From the NCBI GenBank assembly GCA_031315915.1, contig JALDRK010000011.1, positions 46,565-110,564 on the forward strand: a stretch of DNA of 64,000 nt. Reading direction: 5' to 3'. The notes under the pieces were generated by a model, which saw only the letters and a list, made by a program, of their open reading frames with translations, was not told the DNA's origin and did not search any database. A program made the position numbers and the translations under genes. This stretch comes from Nitrospirales bacterium (GTDB taxonomy: Bacteria; Nitrospirota; Nitrospiria; Nitrospirales; UBA8639). Below are positions 10,403 through 20,159 of this stretch, piece after piece; the stretch's first letter is position 1, and each line of letters opens with the position of its first letter.

Positions 10403-10690
10403 CTATGCCGGAGAATCCATGGAATCCTTGGTGGTTCGTTGGAAGATGACTTGAAAACCTTGGAATTCTTTTTGAAACAGGGTCTTCAGAATAAAGGGGG
10501 TAATGCCAAAGAACAACACGCTATAGATGCCGATCTCCAAAAGATACTGAGAGGACTCGGAGATCGCGGCATTAAAAATCACCGGGAGCGTCCACCCGAT
10601 TGTCATACTCACAAACGCCAGAATGACCACATGGCGCCATACCAGAAACCACATGAGTTTCAATAGCTCCCCATACGTCGGTTTCTCCAT
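10403..10690 (-). CDS. Small two-helix membrane protein
   Basis: A 95-residue protein I do not recognise. Two hydrophobic helices (about 12-36 and 48-68) are separated by a short polar loop; the C-terminus is charged and cytoplasmic by the positive-inside rule. It sits between polA and xth on the same strand with gaps of about 31 and 42 nt, so it is probably co-transcribed, but nothing links it to DNA repair directly. The start is preceded by an AGAAGA-like weak ribosome-binding site. Confidence 0.7.
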   Translation of the reverse strand: MEKPTYGELLKLMWFLVWRHVVILAFVSMTIGWTLPVIFNAAISESSQYLLEIGIYSVLFFGITPFILKTLFQKEFQGFQVIFQRTTKDSMDSPA

Positions 10691-10732
10691 GATCTTCTCT
10701 TATCCTTTCTCGCATATAGGGGTTGAATCATT

Positions 10733-13624
10733 TCAATGTGCCTCGTCCCAGGAATGGGCTTTCCCCACATCGACCGTCAATGGGATGGACAGCTTCATGG
10801 ACGGCAGGGTGGCGGATTCCATGATGGTTTTGACCAGGGACGAAGTCTCCTCCAGCACCGATTCGTGTACCTCAAACAGTAATTCATCGTGGACGGTGAG
10901 AAGCATGTGAGCTTTTTGGGCGAGTCCATGCTGTTCCAGGGCGGCAGGAACCCGGATCATGGCCCGCTTCAAGATATCGGCAGCGGTGCCTTGTAGAGGG
11001 GCGTTGATGGCCGCCCGTTCGGAAAAATTCCGGCGGGCCGAATTCTTATCATGAATGCCCGGCACATGGCACCGCCTTCCAAAGAGAGTCTGCACATAGC
11101 CCCGTTCACGGCAGAATTGTTTCGTGTGTTCCATGTATTCCTGAATGCCGGGATACCGCTCGAAATAAGTTTTGATATAAGAGGCGGCTTCCGACTGTTC
11201 CACGCCCAGTTGTCGGGCCAATCCGAAGGGACTGATGCCGTATATGATGCCGAAATTAATGGCTTTGGCTTTGCGGCGATTCCCCGAGTCCATTTGTTCC
11301 AGGGGAATGCCGAAAACTTGGCTTGCGGTGAGGGCATGAATGTCCTGGCCGTCCAAGAAGGCTTGTTTCAGCGAAGGGATATCGGCCATGTGCGCCAGGA
11401 GCCGTAATTCAATCTGGGAGTAGTCCAGCGAGACCAGTTGATGGCCGGGTTCGGCCACAAAAGCTTTACGGATTTTACGGCCTTCCTCGGTGCGGATGGG
11501 AATGTTTTGCAGGTTGGGATCGGTCGAGGCCAACCGTCCGGTAGCGGCGGAGGCCATGGCGTAGGAGGTATGAACCCGGTGGGTTTGGGGATTGATCTGT
11601 TGCAACAACGCGTCGGCATAGGTGCTGCGTAATTTTTCCAGATGTCGCCATTCCAAAACTTTTTCGGGCAGGGCGTGGCCTTGGGCCGCCAGAGATTCCA
11701 GAACGTCAGCTCCGGTGCCGTAACCGCCGGCTTTCCCTTTTTGGCCTCCTTCTAATTTCAGATCTTCAAAGAGCACTTCACCCAATTGTTTGGGTGAGCC
11801 GACGTTGAACGTCTTGTCGGCCAGTCGATGAATTTCCTGTTCCAGTTCGTGAAGCCGGTTGCCAAATTCCTGCGAGACTTGCTTGAGCTGTGCTACGTCA
11901 ACCTTGATGCCTTTTTGTTCCATGGCCGCCAGCACCGGAATGAGGGGGCGCTCCAGCGTTTCATAGACGGTGACCAGATGGTCTTCAATGAGACGGGGTT
12001 TGAGCATCTGATGCAGTCGCCAGGTGACCTCCGCGTCTTCGGCAGCATAGTTCAATGCTTTGTCTAACGGAACCTGGTCAAAAGTGACTTGCGATTTTCC
12101 TGTACCGGCCACTTCTTTATAGGTAATGGTGGTATGTCCCAGGTATCGTTCGGCTAATTCATCCATGCCATGTCCGTGCAGGCCGCCTTCCAAAATGTAG
12201 GACAGCAGCATGGAGTCATCCACCGGAGTCACGGGCACACCATACCGCGCTAAGACCACCATATCGTATTTGATGTTGTGGCCGATTTTGAGAACACCCG
12301 GATCTGCCAATAGGTGACGAAGGTGTTCCAGGGCGGTTTCCAGAGGAATTTGTTGAGGTCTTGGAGATTCCGATTCGGCATGTCCGATTAAATCCATGGG
12401 CGAGGAGGAACCAGGAGCCCGATGGCCGAGAGGAATGTAGCAAGCCTTTCCGGCCTGCACACACAGAGAGACTCCCACCAACTCGGCCTGCGTCTGATCC
12501 AGAGAGGTCGTTTCCGTATCCACGGCCACCAGGCCCGAATGCAGGGCCTGATCGATCCATGCTTTCAATGCCTCTTCAGTATTCACGAGTTCGTAGTGGG
12601 CCGGAGAAGATTTTGTCGAAGTGGGAAAAGGAGAAGATGCGGTTTCTTGCGATCCTGCCGATGACGGAGCATTTGTGGTTTGAGGTATCGGGCTAGTAGT
12701 TGAGGTATCTTCTTTTGGAATTCGGCTTTGCAGGCGGGCCAAAATGGATTTGAAGCCTTGTTCCTGAAGAAATTTTTCCAAATGTGCCATGTCGGGTTGG
12801 CGCCGTTCCAATCGGGTGAGTGGAATGCTCAGTGTGACATCATCCCGCAGGCGGACCAGCTCACGGGATAGCCTGGCTTTATCGGCATGCTCGATGAGGC
12901 TTTCCCGCCGTTTGCTTTGTTTGATTTCGGAGGCTCGGGCAAGAAGAGAATCCAGGTCTCCATACTCTTGAATCAGTTGGGCAGCGGTTTTGATGCCGAT
13001 CCCCGGGATGCCGGGCACATTGTCGGTTGAATCGCCTGCCAGGGATTGCACATCAACCACTTTTTCCGGTGGCACTCCGAATTTTTCTGAGACCTGCTCC
13101 GGCCCGATTTTGCGGTTTTTGATGGAATCCCACATACAGACCCTATCCGACACCAATTGCATTAGATCCTTGTCGGAGGAGACGATGGTCACATCGGCGC
13201 CCGCATTCAGGGCCTCTTTGGCATAAGTGGCGATGAGATCATCCGCCTCAAAGCCGTTTAACTCGATGCAGTCCAGATTAAACGCCCGTGTGGCCTCCCG
13301 AACCAGGGCGAATTGCGGCACGAGTTCATCGGGCGGTTCCGTTCGATTGGCTTTATAGGAAGGGGCGATGTCATTGCGAAAGGTCTTGCGTGCGGAATCG
13401 AAAATGACCGCAATGTGATCCGGTCGCATATCGTCCAATAACTTCATGAGCATCGTAATGAAGCCATAAACGGCATTCACAGGAGTACCTTGTGGGTTAT
13501 TAAGGATTCGAATGGCGTGGAAGGCGCGGAAGATAAACCCGGAGGCATCCACGAGAACGACGTGGCGGAGAGGAAGTGGGGAGGGGTGGTGGGATGTATT
13601 AGATGAATCGGTCATGATGGACAT
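10733..13624 (-). CDS. polA: DNA polymerase I
   Basis: A 963-residue family A polymerase with three domains. The 5'-3' exonuclease is at about 20-300 (VDASGFIFRAFHA, FEADDLIATYA, SSDKDLMQLV, GIPGIGIKTAAQLI). The 3'-5' proofreading domain at about 350-540 looks intact (VAVDTETTSL, HNIKYDMVVL, YAAEDAEVTW). The polymerase is at about 570-963 (DPNLQNIPIR, DYSQIELRLLAH, the O-helix RRKAKAINFGIIYG and motif C VHDELLFEV). It fills repair gaps and removes RNA primers. A linker of about 45 residues rich in Ser/Thr/Pro joins the first two domains. It heads the run with the small membrane protein and xth. An alternative start three codons downstream cannot be excluded. Confidence 0.97.
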   Translation of the reverse strand: MSIMTDSSNTSHHPSPLPLRHVVLVDASGFIFRAFHAIRILNNPQGTPVNAVYGFITMLMKLLDDMRPDHIAVIFDSARKTFRNDIAPSYKANRTEPPDELVPQFALVREATRAFNLDCIELNGFEADDLIATYAKEALNAGADVTIVSSDKDLMQLVSDRVCMWDSIKNRKIGPEQVSEKFGVPPEKVVDVQSLAGDSTDNVPGIPGIGIKTAAQLIQEYGDLDSLLARASEIKQSKRRESLIEHADKARLSRELVRLRDDVTLSIPLTRLERRQPDMAHLEKFLQEQGFKSILARLQSRIPKEDTSTTSPIPQTTNAPSSAGSQETASSPFPTSTKSSPAHYELVNTEEALKAWIDQALHSGLVAVDTETTSLDQTQAELVGVSLCVQAGKACYIPLGHRAPGSSSPMDLIGHAESESPRPQQIPLETALEHLRHLLADPGVLKIGHNIKYDMVVLARYGVPVTPVDDSMLLSYILEGGLHGHGMDELAERYLGHTTITYKEVAGTGKSQVTFDQVPLDKALNYAAEDAEVTWRLHQMLKPRLIEDHLVTVYETLERPLIPVLAAMEQKGIKVDVAQLKQVSQEFGNRLHELEQEIHRLADKTFNVGSPKQLGEVLFEDLKLEGGQKGKAGGYGTGADVLESLAAQGHALPEKVLEWRHLEKLRSTYADALLQQINPQTHRVHTSYAMASAATGRLASTDPNLQNIPIRTEEGRKIRKAFVAEPGHQLVSLDYSQIELRLLAHMADIPSLKQAFLDGQDIHALTASQVFGIPLEQMDSGNRRKAKAINFGIIYGISPFGLARQLGVEQSEAASYIKTYFERYPGIQEYMEHTKQFCRERGYVQTLFGRRCHVPGIHDKNSARRNFSERAAINAPLQGTAADILKRAMIRVPAALEQHGLAQKAHMLLTVHDELLFEVHESVLEETSSLVKTIMESATLPSMKLSIPLTVDVGKAHSWDEAH

Positions 13625-13837
13625 ATCCGGCTAAGAAGATACCTGATGGCTAGGCCGGTGTCGATATCTTGCATGATGCAACATGGAGAGACGGAACAAT
13701 CGTCGCCATCGTGAGACGCCTCTTATTTTCGGGGGTGGCCGATAAGATCTTTGATCTATTCACACCGTTCATCACCTTGATCTCGGCATATGATATGATG
13801 CAGGAATTCCCCCGAAACGGTGTCCTCGGTTACGCCT

Positions 13838-15700
13838 ATGAAAAGGAAATTCATGATCGTAGGTCTGTTGGTTTTTGCTCTGTTGTTAGGGATCATTATT
13901 GCCCTGCCCTTTCTTCTGGACCTTAATCGTTATCGCGATCAGTACATTCCGTGGTTGGAGAGCACCCTTCAGAGAAAAGTGGACATGGGCGACGTTCGGT
14001 TGAATCTATTTCCCAGGCTGGGCCTTCAAGTGAAAGACATTCAGATAGCCGATGATCCTGCATTCAGTCAAAGCCCTTTTCTGGTGGTGCCCTCTGCGGA
14101 AGTCGTGATCTCCTGGAAACCGCTCCTACAGAGGAAAATCCAAGTCGAACAAGTCCTGATTCACGATCCCCACATTCATGTGATCCGAGCAAAGAATGGA
14201 ACCATGAATACGACGTCGATCGGACGGATATCATCTCGGACGCTTTCTCCAAGTCACGACGATGACCCTGCAAAAGAGGTTAACCCTCTTCTCGGAGTCC
14301 TTGCAGTTGACAATCTTTCGCTCTCCGGTGGCCAACTAACCTATGAGGATCGCCGTGACGGGGATGCGTCCATTTATTCGGTAGACAATCCGGTTCTCAC
14401 GACCGAATCGGTGCAGTGGGGTAAAACAGCTACGATTCGGGCCGAAGGGATGTTGCAGCCCTGGCAAACTCCCGTTCACTTCACAGGTCACATCGGTCCC
14501 CTCCAGCCGACATTGGATATTCCACTTATCGATTTTGAAGGATACTTGGGAAAGGTGAACTGGTCGGCCAAAGGTGATTTGGCCAAGGGTACGCTTAAAA
14601 TAGATGTGCAGGTCCCGCGTCTTGACACGAATGATGTTCCGCTGGATCTGTCTCTTACGAAGCCTGTCGTCGTTTCCGAAGTTTTGGCGCATGTTCAGGT
14701 GCCGGTGTTATCGCATAAGGGTGCTGTTTCCACATCAGGAATCCGAATTCCTTCTTTTCAGGCAGACCTTCATTTGGGAAATGCTCTCGTCCACTTGGTC
14801 GGTGAAGGGACCCCCTCGTTGTTTCAATTAGAGGGGAAGGCTTCGACTTTTTCCACACAGGATTTGCCGATCATACTGCCGTTGGCCCAGCCGATGGCGG
14901 TTGAGCATCTGGAGGTTCATTCTTCAATCCAGGGACCCCGGATCAATGTCCTCGATTTTCAGGCAAAGGTGTTTCAGGGGGCATTGGAAGGGAAAGGTGA
15001 GTGGGAGTATTCGGGTTCATCATCCGTATTTTCGTCCTACGGCACCTTGAAGGGATTCTCCGTGGAAGCAGTCCAGGCAGCCTTTCACTCTTCTCCTTTT
15101 GTGATGACAGGAGTCGGGGATATGCAATGGGATATCCAAGGTTCATTGGAAACCCCCTCCTATCCGCAATTATCCGGTCCCGTTAATATCACTATCGGAC
15201 AGGGGAAGATTTCGGGGGTTGATGTTTTGCATCTGTTGGAGGATGCCCTGAACCTGCCCGGTCTGTTTGGCGGAACTCCGGGATTGACCCTGTTTACCCG
15301 AGTGGAGGTGCGCGCCGAAGGGCACCCTCGGGGGTTGCATATCAAGCGTGTCGTGGGAGAAAGCCTAGATTTTTCCGTGCAAGGCCAAGGAATAGTCGGC
15401 TGGGATCACCGAATAGATATTCAGGGAGAGTTCCGCTTCTCTCAAAAGATTGCCGACAAAATTATTCAACGGTTTCCACTGGCAAAGGTGGCCAAAAAAG
15501 AATACGGGTTAAGCCTGCCTTTTGTGATGAAAGGAACGACTCAAACGCCTTCCCTACGGCTGGATACCCAATCGTTAGGCAGTCAATTGCAACAAAAAGT
15601 GAATCAGGCGATTGAAAAAATGCTTCAAGGGGATGAAAACGATCTGCAGGAGTTGCTGAATGATGGGAGAGATGTATTACGAAAATTTCTCCGCCCCTGA
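13838..15700 (+). CDS. AsmA family envelope protein
   Basis: A protein of about 620 residues with a single N-terminal TM helix (about 5-24) and a long extracytoplasmic beta-rich region. The first 130 residues carry the AsmA pattern (LDLNRYRDQYIPWLE, then VRLNLFPRLGLQVKDI). The C-terminal third matches AsmA-like regions (LSGPVNITIGQGKISGVDVLH, VVGESLDFSVQGQG). Family members are inner-membrane-anchored bridge-like proteins implicated in phospholipid transport to the outer membrane and outer-membrane assembly. The ATG at 13838 is preferred; a GTG at 13820 is in frame. The C-terminal tail is acidic and helical. It is monocistronic. Confidence 0.85.
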   Translation: MKRKFMIVGLLVFALLLGIIIALPFLLDLNRYRDQYIPWLESTLQRKVDMGDVRLNLFPRLGLQVKDIQIADDPAFSQSPFLVVPSAEVVISWKPLLQRKIQVEQVLIHDPHIHVIRAKNGTMNTTSIGRISSRTLSPSHDDDPAKEVNPLLGVLAVDNLSLSGGQLTYEDRRDGDASIYSVDNPVLTTESVQWGKTATIRAEGMLQPWQTPVHFTGHIGPLQPTLDIPLIDFEGYLGKVNWSAKGDLAKGTLKIDVQVPRLDTNDVPLDLSLTKPVVVSEVLAHVQVPVLSHKGAVSTSGIRIPSFQADLHLGNALVHLVGEGTPSLFQLEGKASTFSTQDLPIILPLAQPMAVEHLEVHSSIQGPRINVLDFQAKVFQGALEGKGEWEYSGSSSVFSSYGTLKGFSVEAVQAAFHSSPFVMTGVGDMQWDIQGSLETPSYPQLSGPVNITIGQGKISGVDVLHLLEDALNLPGLFGGTPGLTLFTRVEVRAEGHPRGLHIKRVVGESLDFSVQGQGIVGWDHRIDIQGEFRFSQKIADKIIQRFPLAKVAKKEYGLSLPFVMKGTTQTPSLRLDTQSLGSQLQQKVNQAIEKMLQGDENDLQELLNDGRDVLRKFLRP

Positions 15701-15825
15701 TGCTTGCAGTCATGTGGCTGCGGCAATGCACTCGTTTGGTCCGATGCGCGAACAGGCTCGGTGGTAGGGGGAGTCTACAGATTATCGAGGAGTCGATTGG
15801 TTCAATTGTTTCTGGTACACACTGG

Positions 15826-16263
15826 CTAGGCCCTGGGGGAAGATTCGGCTCGACGATTCACAGAATAAGAAAGGCTTGTGTGTTCAACAGAAAGGCCGGG
15901 AGCGCAAATGCCCGCAACCATGGCACGTAGTTCACCTAGATCATATGGTTTTTCCAGGATAGCGAAGACGCCCAATTGAGTGGCCTTTTCACGGATGGGC
16001 GGCTGAAGCATGCCTGTGATCATGATGGTTGGAGGAGATAACGGTTTGGAGGGCTGCTGTAACGCCGTTAAAACTTCAATCCCGTTCACTTTGGGCATCA
16101 TGTAATCCAGCATCATCAGATCAATTGCATGATCTTCCACCATGATGAGCGCGGTCGCTCCATCCTCGGCTTCCAGACAGCGATATCCATCATACTCTAA
16201 AACCATACGAATCAGTCCTCGACTGACCGTATCGTCGTCGACAATTAAAATAGTGTTTGGCAT
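15826..16263 (-). CDS. Single-domain response regulator
   Basis: A 145-residue receiver-only protein. It has the acidic pair in VDDDTVSR, the phosphoacceptor Asp in MMLDYMMPKVNG (about residue 54), the conserved Thr in MITGM and the Lys in EKPYD. Residues beyond about 122 form a short Ser-rich tail with no output domain, so it acts by protein contact (CheY-like) or as a phosphorelay intermediate. There is no histidine kinase nearby; it is an orphan regulator. AAGGAG about 9 nt upstream supports the start. A 39-codon gene lies just upstream on the same strand. Confidence 0.9.
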   Translation of the reverse strand: MPNTILIVDDDTVSRGLIRMVLEYDGYRCLEAEDGATALIMVEDHAIDLMMLDYMMPKVNGIEVLTALQQPSKPLSPPTIMITGMLQPPIREKATQLGVFAILEKPYDLGELRAMVAGICAPGLSVEHTSLSYSVNRRAESSPRA

Positions 16264-16298
16264 GAGAAAGGATCTCCTTAGGTGGTTAGGGACGAGGC

Positions 16299-16418
16299 TT
16301 ACTTTGATTTCGAGGGATTAGTTTGGCTTCCCGTGTCTGTTTGATGACTTGTCCAAATGAAAAACATTCCCCCGAAGATCCCGATGCCTGTGAAGAGAAT
16401 GGCGATGAGAATGTCCAT
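16299..16418 (-). CDS. 39-residue single-helix membrane peptide
   Basis: A very short gene: an ATG at 16418 is preceded by TGGAGGAACCCA, a good Shine-Dalgarno at correct spacing, and the stop is at 16299. The product begins MDILIAILFTGIGIFGGMFF, one TM helix, followed by a polar tail of Ser, Thr, Gln and Lys. It lies 35 nt upstream of the response regulator on the same strand and may share its transcript. Small single-helix proteins often modulate membrane complexes, but no function can be assigned here. Confidence 0.6.
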   Translation of the reverse strand: MDILIAILFTGIGIFGGMFFIWTSHQTDTGSQTNPSKSK

Positions 16419-16740
16419 TGGGTTCCTCCAATGTGAGCACATCTGTGAAGAAAAGCAAAGAGCATACCATAAAGAAATCCACTCTCAGTATTTCGAGCAA
16501 ACGATCCTAACCCATTGATTTTCTATAATATTAAAAAAATTACATGGTATATTTTCGTCGGATATTTTAATAATTTGTCCTCTGTAGTTTGAAATTTCAC
16601 AATAAGCATTATCCAAAAGGATACAGGATGTATCATTTGTCCTTGCTCTCCGAAGGGCCTTCGGCAAATATGAATGGTGGCCACGTGCACGACATCTAGA
16701 TAGATAAAGGAAGCAATACGTTGATTCGTGTGCGCGGTGC
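16419..16740. other. AT-rich intergenic region
   Basis: About 320 nt between the micro-gene and the end of the ABC permease gene. The middle part (about 16500-16620) is distinctly AT-rich. It probably carries the promoter of the minus-strand micro-gene and response regulator. No gene or repeat is seen. Confidence 0.4.
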
Positions 16741-19392
16741 CTATTCTTGACGAAGAATGGGGAGTGGGGGAAATCCTAGTAAGCGATAGGTGCCCAGCAG
16801 GCCGGTCAGCATGGCTCCGGCTACGGTCAGCCACCATCCCATGGCAAAAAAAGACACGTCGATATTCCAGGGCAGGTCGAAAAAGTAATGTACGATGCCC
16901 CACGAGAGGAGCGCTCCCAAGCTCAAACCCAGCAATCCTGCGAATCCTCCAATTAGACCAAATTCCATGCCCAACGATCCTACCAGGAGTCCCCTGGTAC
17001 CTCCGATCGCTTTGAGAATCGCGAGTTCCCGAAGTCGGCGATAGCGGTTAATAGAAATGGCTGCCATCATTACCACGGCTCCTGTGACAACGCACAGGAG
17101 AGCCAGGCTCCTAATCCCTGTGGCCAGTTGTTGAAAGATGCGGGTGATATTGTCGAGGACGTCACCCACATGGATGGCCGTGACATTCGGCATAGCTTCC
17201 ACGATGGCTTGTTGGAGAGTCTGTTCTTTGGTTTTGGGAATGCGGGCCGTGGCGATCGAGGTGAAGGGGGCTCCCTCTAAAGCGGAAGGTTCGAAGATCA
17301 TAAAAAAATTCATGGAAAAACTCCCCCAGTCCACCTTGCGAATACTGGAGACCTCTGCAGTGAGCGGGACCCCTTGAATATCTAAGGTGAATGTGGACCC
17401 CAGGGACAGTCCCAGATTTTTGGCGGCATCTTCTTCAACCGATACCAAGGGATAGGACGGCGGCTTCTGGCCATTCTGTTCCACTGGAGTGGCGGATGTT
17501 TTCTCTCCCCACCAAGTCCCCTGAGTGAGCACATTATCCTGAGGAAGGGTCGACAAGGCCGTTAAGACATACTCCCGGGTAAAGTACCACCCATTTCGTT
17601 GATTTTTGTGTTCTTCCGGTTGAATGTCCCGTCCGTTGATGCTGAGCAGGCGAGATCGGACTACCGGAACCAACGTGTGAAGTGAATCCGGAACGTGTTG
17701 GTTGAGAATGTGTTCGAATCGCTCCTGTTGATCCGGTTGAATATCAATAAAGAAAAAGCTTGGGGCTTTGGCGGGAATTTGATTCCCGATGAAATCCAGC
17801 ACGGCTTGTTGAATGGTGAACAATGCGGTCATGAGCATCACTCCAAGACCGATGGCGAGCGTCATGGCCCTGGTAAAGTTCCCCGGACGTTGCAGATTTT
17901 TGGTGGAATGCCGGAGAAGAAATTGCTGGGGGATCGGCACCCGTGGCACCAACCAATAGAGGAAGCGCGCTCCGGCTGCGAGTGTGGCGATAGCCGTCAA
18001 AAACGCACAGGAAAAAAATATTCCAAGCGAAAAGGAACGAGCCTGTCGAATGGCCAGAATGGTGAGAGATATGACAATCAGAGCCCCGATGAGACTCCGT
18101 GTGCGATCCTTCAAAAGATTTCGGCCCATCAGACGGATCTTCTCAGACCAGGAAAGTGCGTTTGTCATTGTGCCGGGTTGACTCACCGATTGCCGAAAGA
18201 TTAAGGCCGGGGAAATTTGACGGATTGATAAGAGCGGCCACAAAGAAAACATCACCGTCGCCACCGTCCCCATAACCATTCCTTTGAACACAGGCAACGA
18301 AGAAAACATGGGCGAAAAATTTGGGGGCAGGAGATCGGCAAACACCCAAGGGATGGCCCGAAATAATACGATACCCAAAAGTCCTCCTAGGCCACTGCCT
18401 ATCCCTCCCAACAAAAGGCACTGAGTCAGGTAAATGCCTGCGACCTGGGCGGAATCGGCCCCGAGGGTTTTGAGGGTGGCAATGTTGTCCGTCTTCTGAG
18501 CCAGGAATCCTTGGATCGTGCAGGCCACGCCAATGCCCCCGACTAAAAGAATGGTCAAACTCAATAATCCGAGATACAGGCTCAACTGTTCCAGAAAACG
18601 ACGAAGGCGGGGTTGCGCTTCCTGAAAGGAGCTCACTTGAACCCCTTCTTTGCTCAGTCGACCGCGAAGCTCTCCGACCAATGCGGATAATGGGTAGGTT
18701 TCAGGGGCCTTGAGGCGGATTCGTTCATGGATGCGGCTTCCAGGTTTCACCAGGTCGGTGGCGGTCAAAGCTTCCCGTGAGATGAGGATGCGTGGTCCTA
18801 AGCCAAAGGCGTTGGCCACTTGATCAGGTTCTTTTTTCAGAACACCCATGATTTTAAATTGGGATTCACCTATGTGAATGAGGTTGCCAATTTCCACCCG
18901 AAGCCGAAAGAGCAGGGCTTCTTGGACGACTGTTCCAAAGCAGGGATAGGAAAGGCAGCCGGTAGTTCTCTCCGCCAGCAAGGGTTTCCAATCCTGGTCA
19001 GGGCTGACGGTAACGGTTCCATACAAGGGATAGGCCTGATCCACGGCTTTCATTTCCACCAATTGGGAGGCTGCAGATTGCTGTGGATCGGAAGAAGCTA
19101 CAGAGGCCATGCCGGCCAGTTCTGTGACGTGCGATATGGAAATTCCTCGGTTGGGCAAGGCCTCAATCAGAGCCGTTGCGGTTTCATGAAACGGGCGTCG
19201 GGACGATACTTCCACATCCCCGCCTTGCAAAGCCCTGGCATCGCCAAGAATGCTCTGCTCGACAGCAGTGGCAAACAGATCCACACCGATGATGGCGCCG
19301 ACTCCTAAGGCTATACAGAGAAATAAGAATACAAACCGTGACCAGGAACTCTTGGTTTCCCGCCACGCTAATTTTATAAAGACCATGAACAT
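16741..19392 (-). CDS. ABC exporter permease, FtsX/YbbP type
   Basis: An 883-residue permease with two FtsX (MacB-core) domains: an N-terminal TM helix, a periplasmic domain, three TM helices around residues 265-390, two further central helices (about 435-480), a second TM helix (about 510) with periplasmic domain, and three C-terminal helices ending GTYRLLGFPPLPILR. The double-domain layout matches the E. coli YbbP class. It is preceded by its ATPase with a 5-nt gap. Divergent from the pair is a TesA-like esterase; a ybbA-ybbP-tesA neighbourhood is known in many bacteria and points to lipid or fatty-acid handling in the envelope. The exact substrate is unknown. Confidence 0.88.
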   Translation of the reverse strand: MFMVFIKLAWRETKSSWSRFVFLFLCIALGVGAIIGVDLFATAVEQSILGDARALQGGDVEVSSRRPFHETATALIEALPNRGISISHVTELAGMASVASSDPQQSAASQLVEMKAVDQAYPLYGTVTVSPDQDWKPLLAERTTGCLSYPCFGTVVQEALLFRLRVEIGNLIHIGESQFKIMGVLKKEPDQVANAFGLGPRILISREALTATDLVKPGSRIHERIRLKAPETYPLSALVGELRGRLSKEGVQVSSFQEAQPRLRRFLEQLSLYLGLLSLTILLVGGIGVACTIQGFLAQKTDNIATLKTLGADSAQVAGIYLTQCLLLGGIGSGLGGLLGIVLFRAIPWVFADLLPPNFSPMFSSLPVFKGMVMGTVATVMFSLWPLLSIRQISPALIFRQSVSQPGTMTNALSWSEKIRLMGRNLLKDRTRSLIGALIVISLTILAIRQARSFSLGIFFSCAFLTAIATLAAGARFLYWLVPRVPIPQQFLLRHSTKNLQRPGNFTRAMTLAIGLGVMLMTALFTIQQAVLDFIGNQIPAKAPSFFFIDIQPDQQERFEHILNQHVPDSLHTLVPVVRSRLLSINGRDIQPEEHKNQRNGWYFTREYVLTALSTLPQDNVLTQGTWWGEKTSATPVEQNGQKPPSYPLVSVEEDAAKNLGLSLGSTFTLDIQGVPLTAEVSSIRKVDWGSFSMNFFMIFEPSALEGAPFTSIATARIPKTKEQTLQQAIVEAMPNVTAIHVGDVLDNITRIFQQLATGIRSLALLCVVTGAVVMMAAISINRYRRLRELAILKAIGGTRGLLVGSLGMEFGLIGGFAGLLGLSLGALLSWGIVHYFFDLPWNIDVSFFAMGWWLTVAGAMLTGLLGTYRLLGFPPLPILRQE

Positions 19393-19397
19393 GAGGG

Positions 19398-20159
19398 TCA
19401 GGAGAAGTGTGTCTCGGGATGGTGATCGGAGTCTGCGATGAGATGGCCGTCCCGTAAGGTCAAAATACGAGGAGCCTGTTTGGCAAGTGAGGGATCATGC
19501 GTAACCAACACCAAAGTGCTTCCGTGTTCCTGGTGCAATTGCCACAACAACTCAATAATGCGCTCTCCTGTTTGGCTATCCAGGTTTCCCGTCGGTTCAT
19601 CAGCAAATAATATGGAGGGTTGGCTGATAAAGGCGCGGGCCAGTGCCACCCGTTGTTGTTCGCCTCCGGACAGTTGAATGGGATAATGGTGCAGGCGATG
19701 TTCCAGTCCGACGGATTGAAGAAGCGCTTGAGCCCGGTCTTTGCCTTGTGAGCGTCCCTGGAGCTCAAGGGGTAAGAGCACGTTTTCCAGCGCCGTGAGT
19801 GTGGGAATCAGATGAAACGCCTGAAATACATATCCGATGTGTGATCTTCGGAAGCGGGCCATTTCGGATTCATTAAGGGTAGTGATATCCGTTCCTTGAA
19901 TGACAATGGAGCCGGCTGTGGGCCGATCCAGGCCTGCCATCAACCCCAGCAACGTTGATTTTCCGCTTCCTGAGGGGCCCATAATGGCGACGATCTGGCC
20001 TGTGGGGATGGTAAACGATATAGTTTGTAAGATAGTGATGAGATGCTGGCCGGCCGGCAATTGCATGCCCAGGTTGTGAACCGCTATGGCCGACGAGGCA
20101 CCTTGAGTAGAGGCGTCGGCGCGAAGTGTCTGAGAAGATGGAGAATTCACTACCACCAC
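19398..20159 (-). CDS. ABC transporter ATP-binding protein, YbbA/LolD type
   Basis: An ATPase with Walker A GPSGSGKST, Q-loop YVFQAFHLIPTLTA, signature LSGGEQQRVALARA, Walker B ILFADEPTGNLD and H-loop VTHDP. This is the MacB/LolD/YbbA class that powers mechanotransmission or lipoprotein release. The reading frame extends upstream to 20420, but the extra 85 or so residues are low-complexity and lie opposite the esterase coding region. I place the start at the GTG cluster 20150-20159, just before the first beta strand (IAVHNLGMQLPAG). That start overlaps the divergent esterase start by about 20 nt, which is odd and leaves little room for promoters. Partner permease follows directly. Confidence 0.88.
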   Translation of the reverse strand: MVVVNSPSSQTLRADASTQGASSAIAVHNLGMQLPAGQHLITILQTISFTIPTGQIVAIMGPSGSGKSTLLGLMAGLDRPTAGSIVIQGTDITTLNESEMARFRRSHIGYVFQAFHLIPTLTALENVLLPLELQGRSQGKDRAQALLQSVGLEHRLHHYPIQLSGGEQQRVALARAFISQPSILFADEPTGNLDSQTGERIIELLWQLHQEHGSTLVLVTHDPSLAKQAPRILTLRDGHLIADSDHHPETHFS

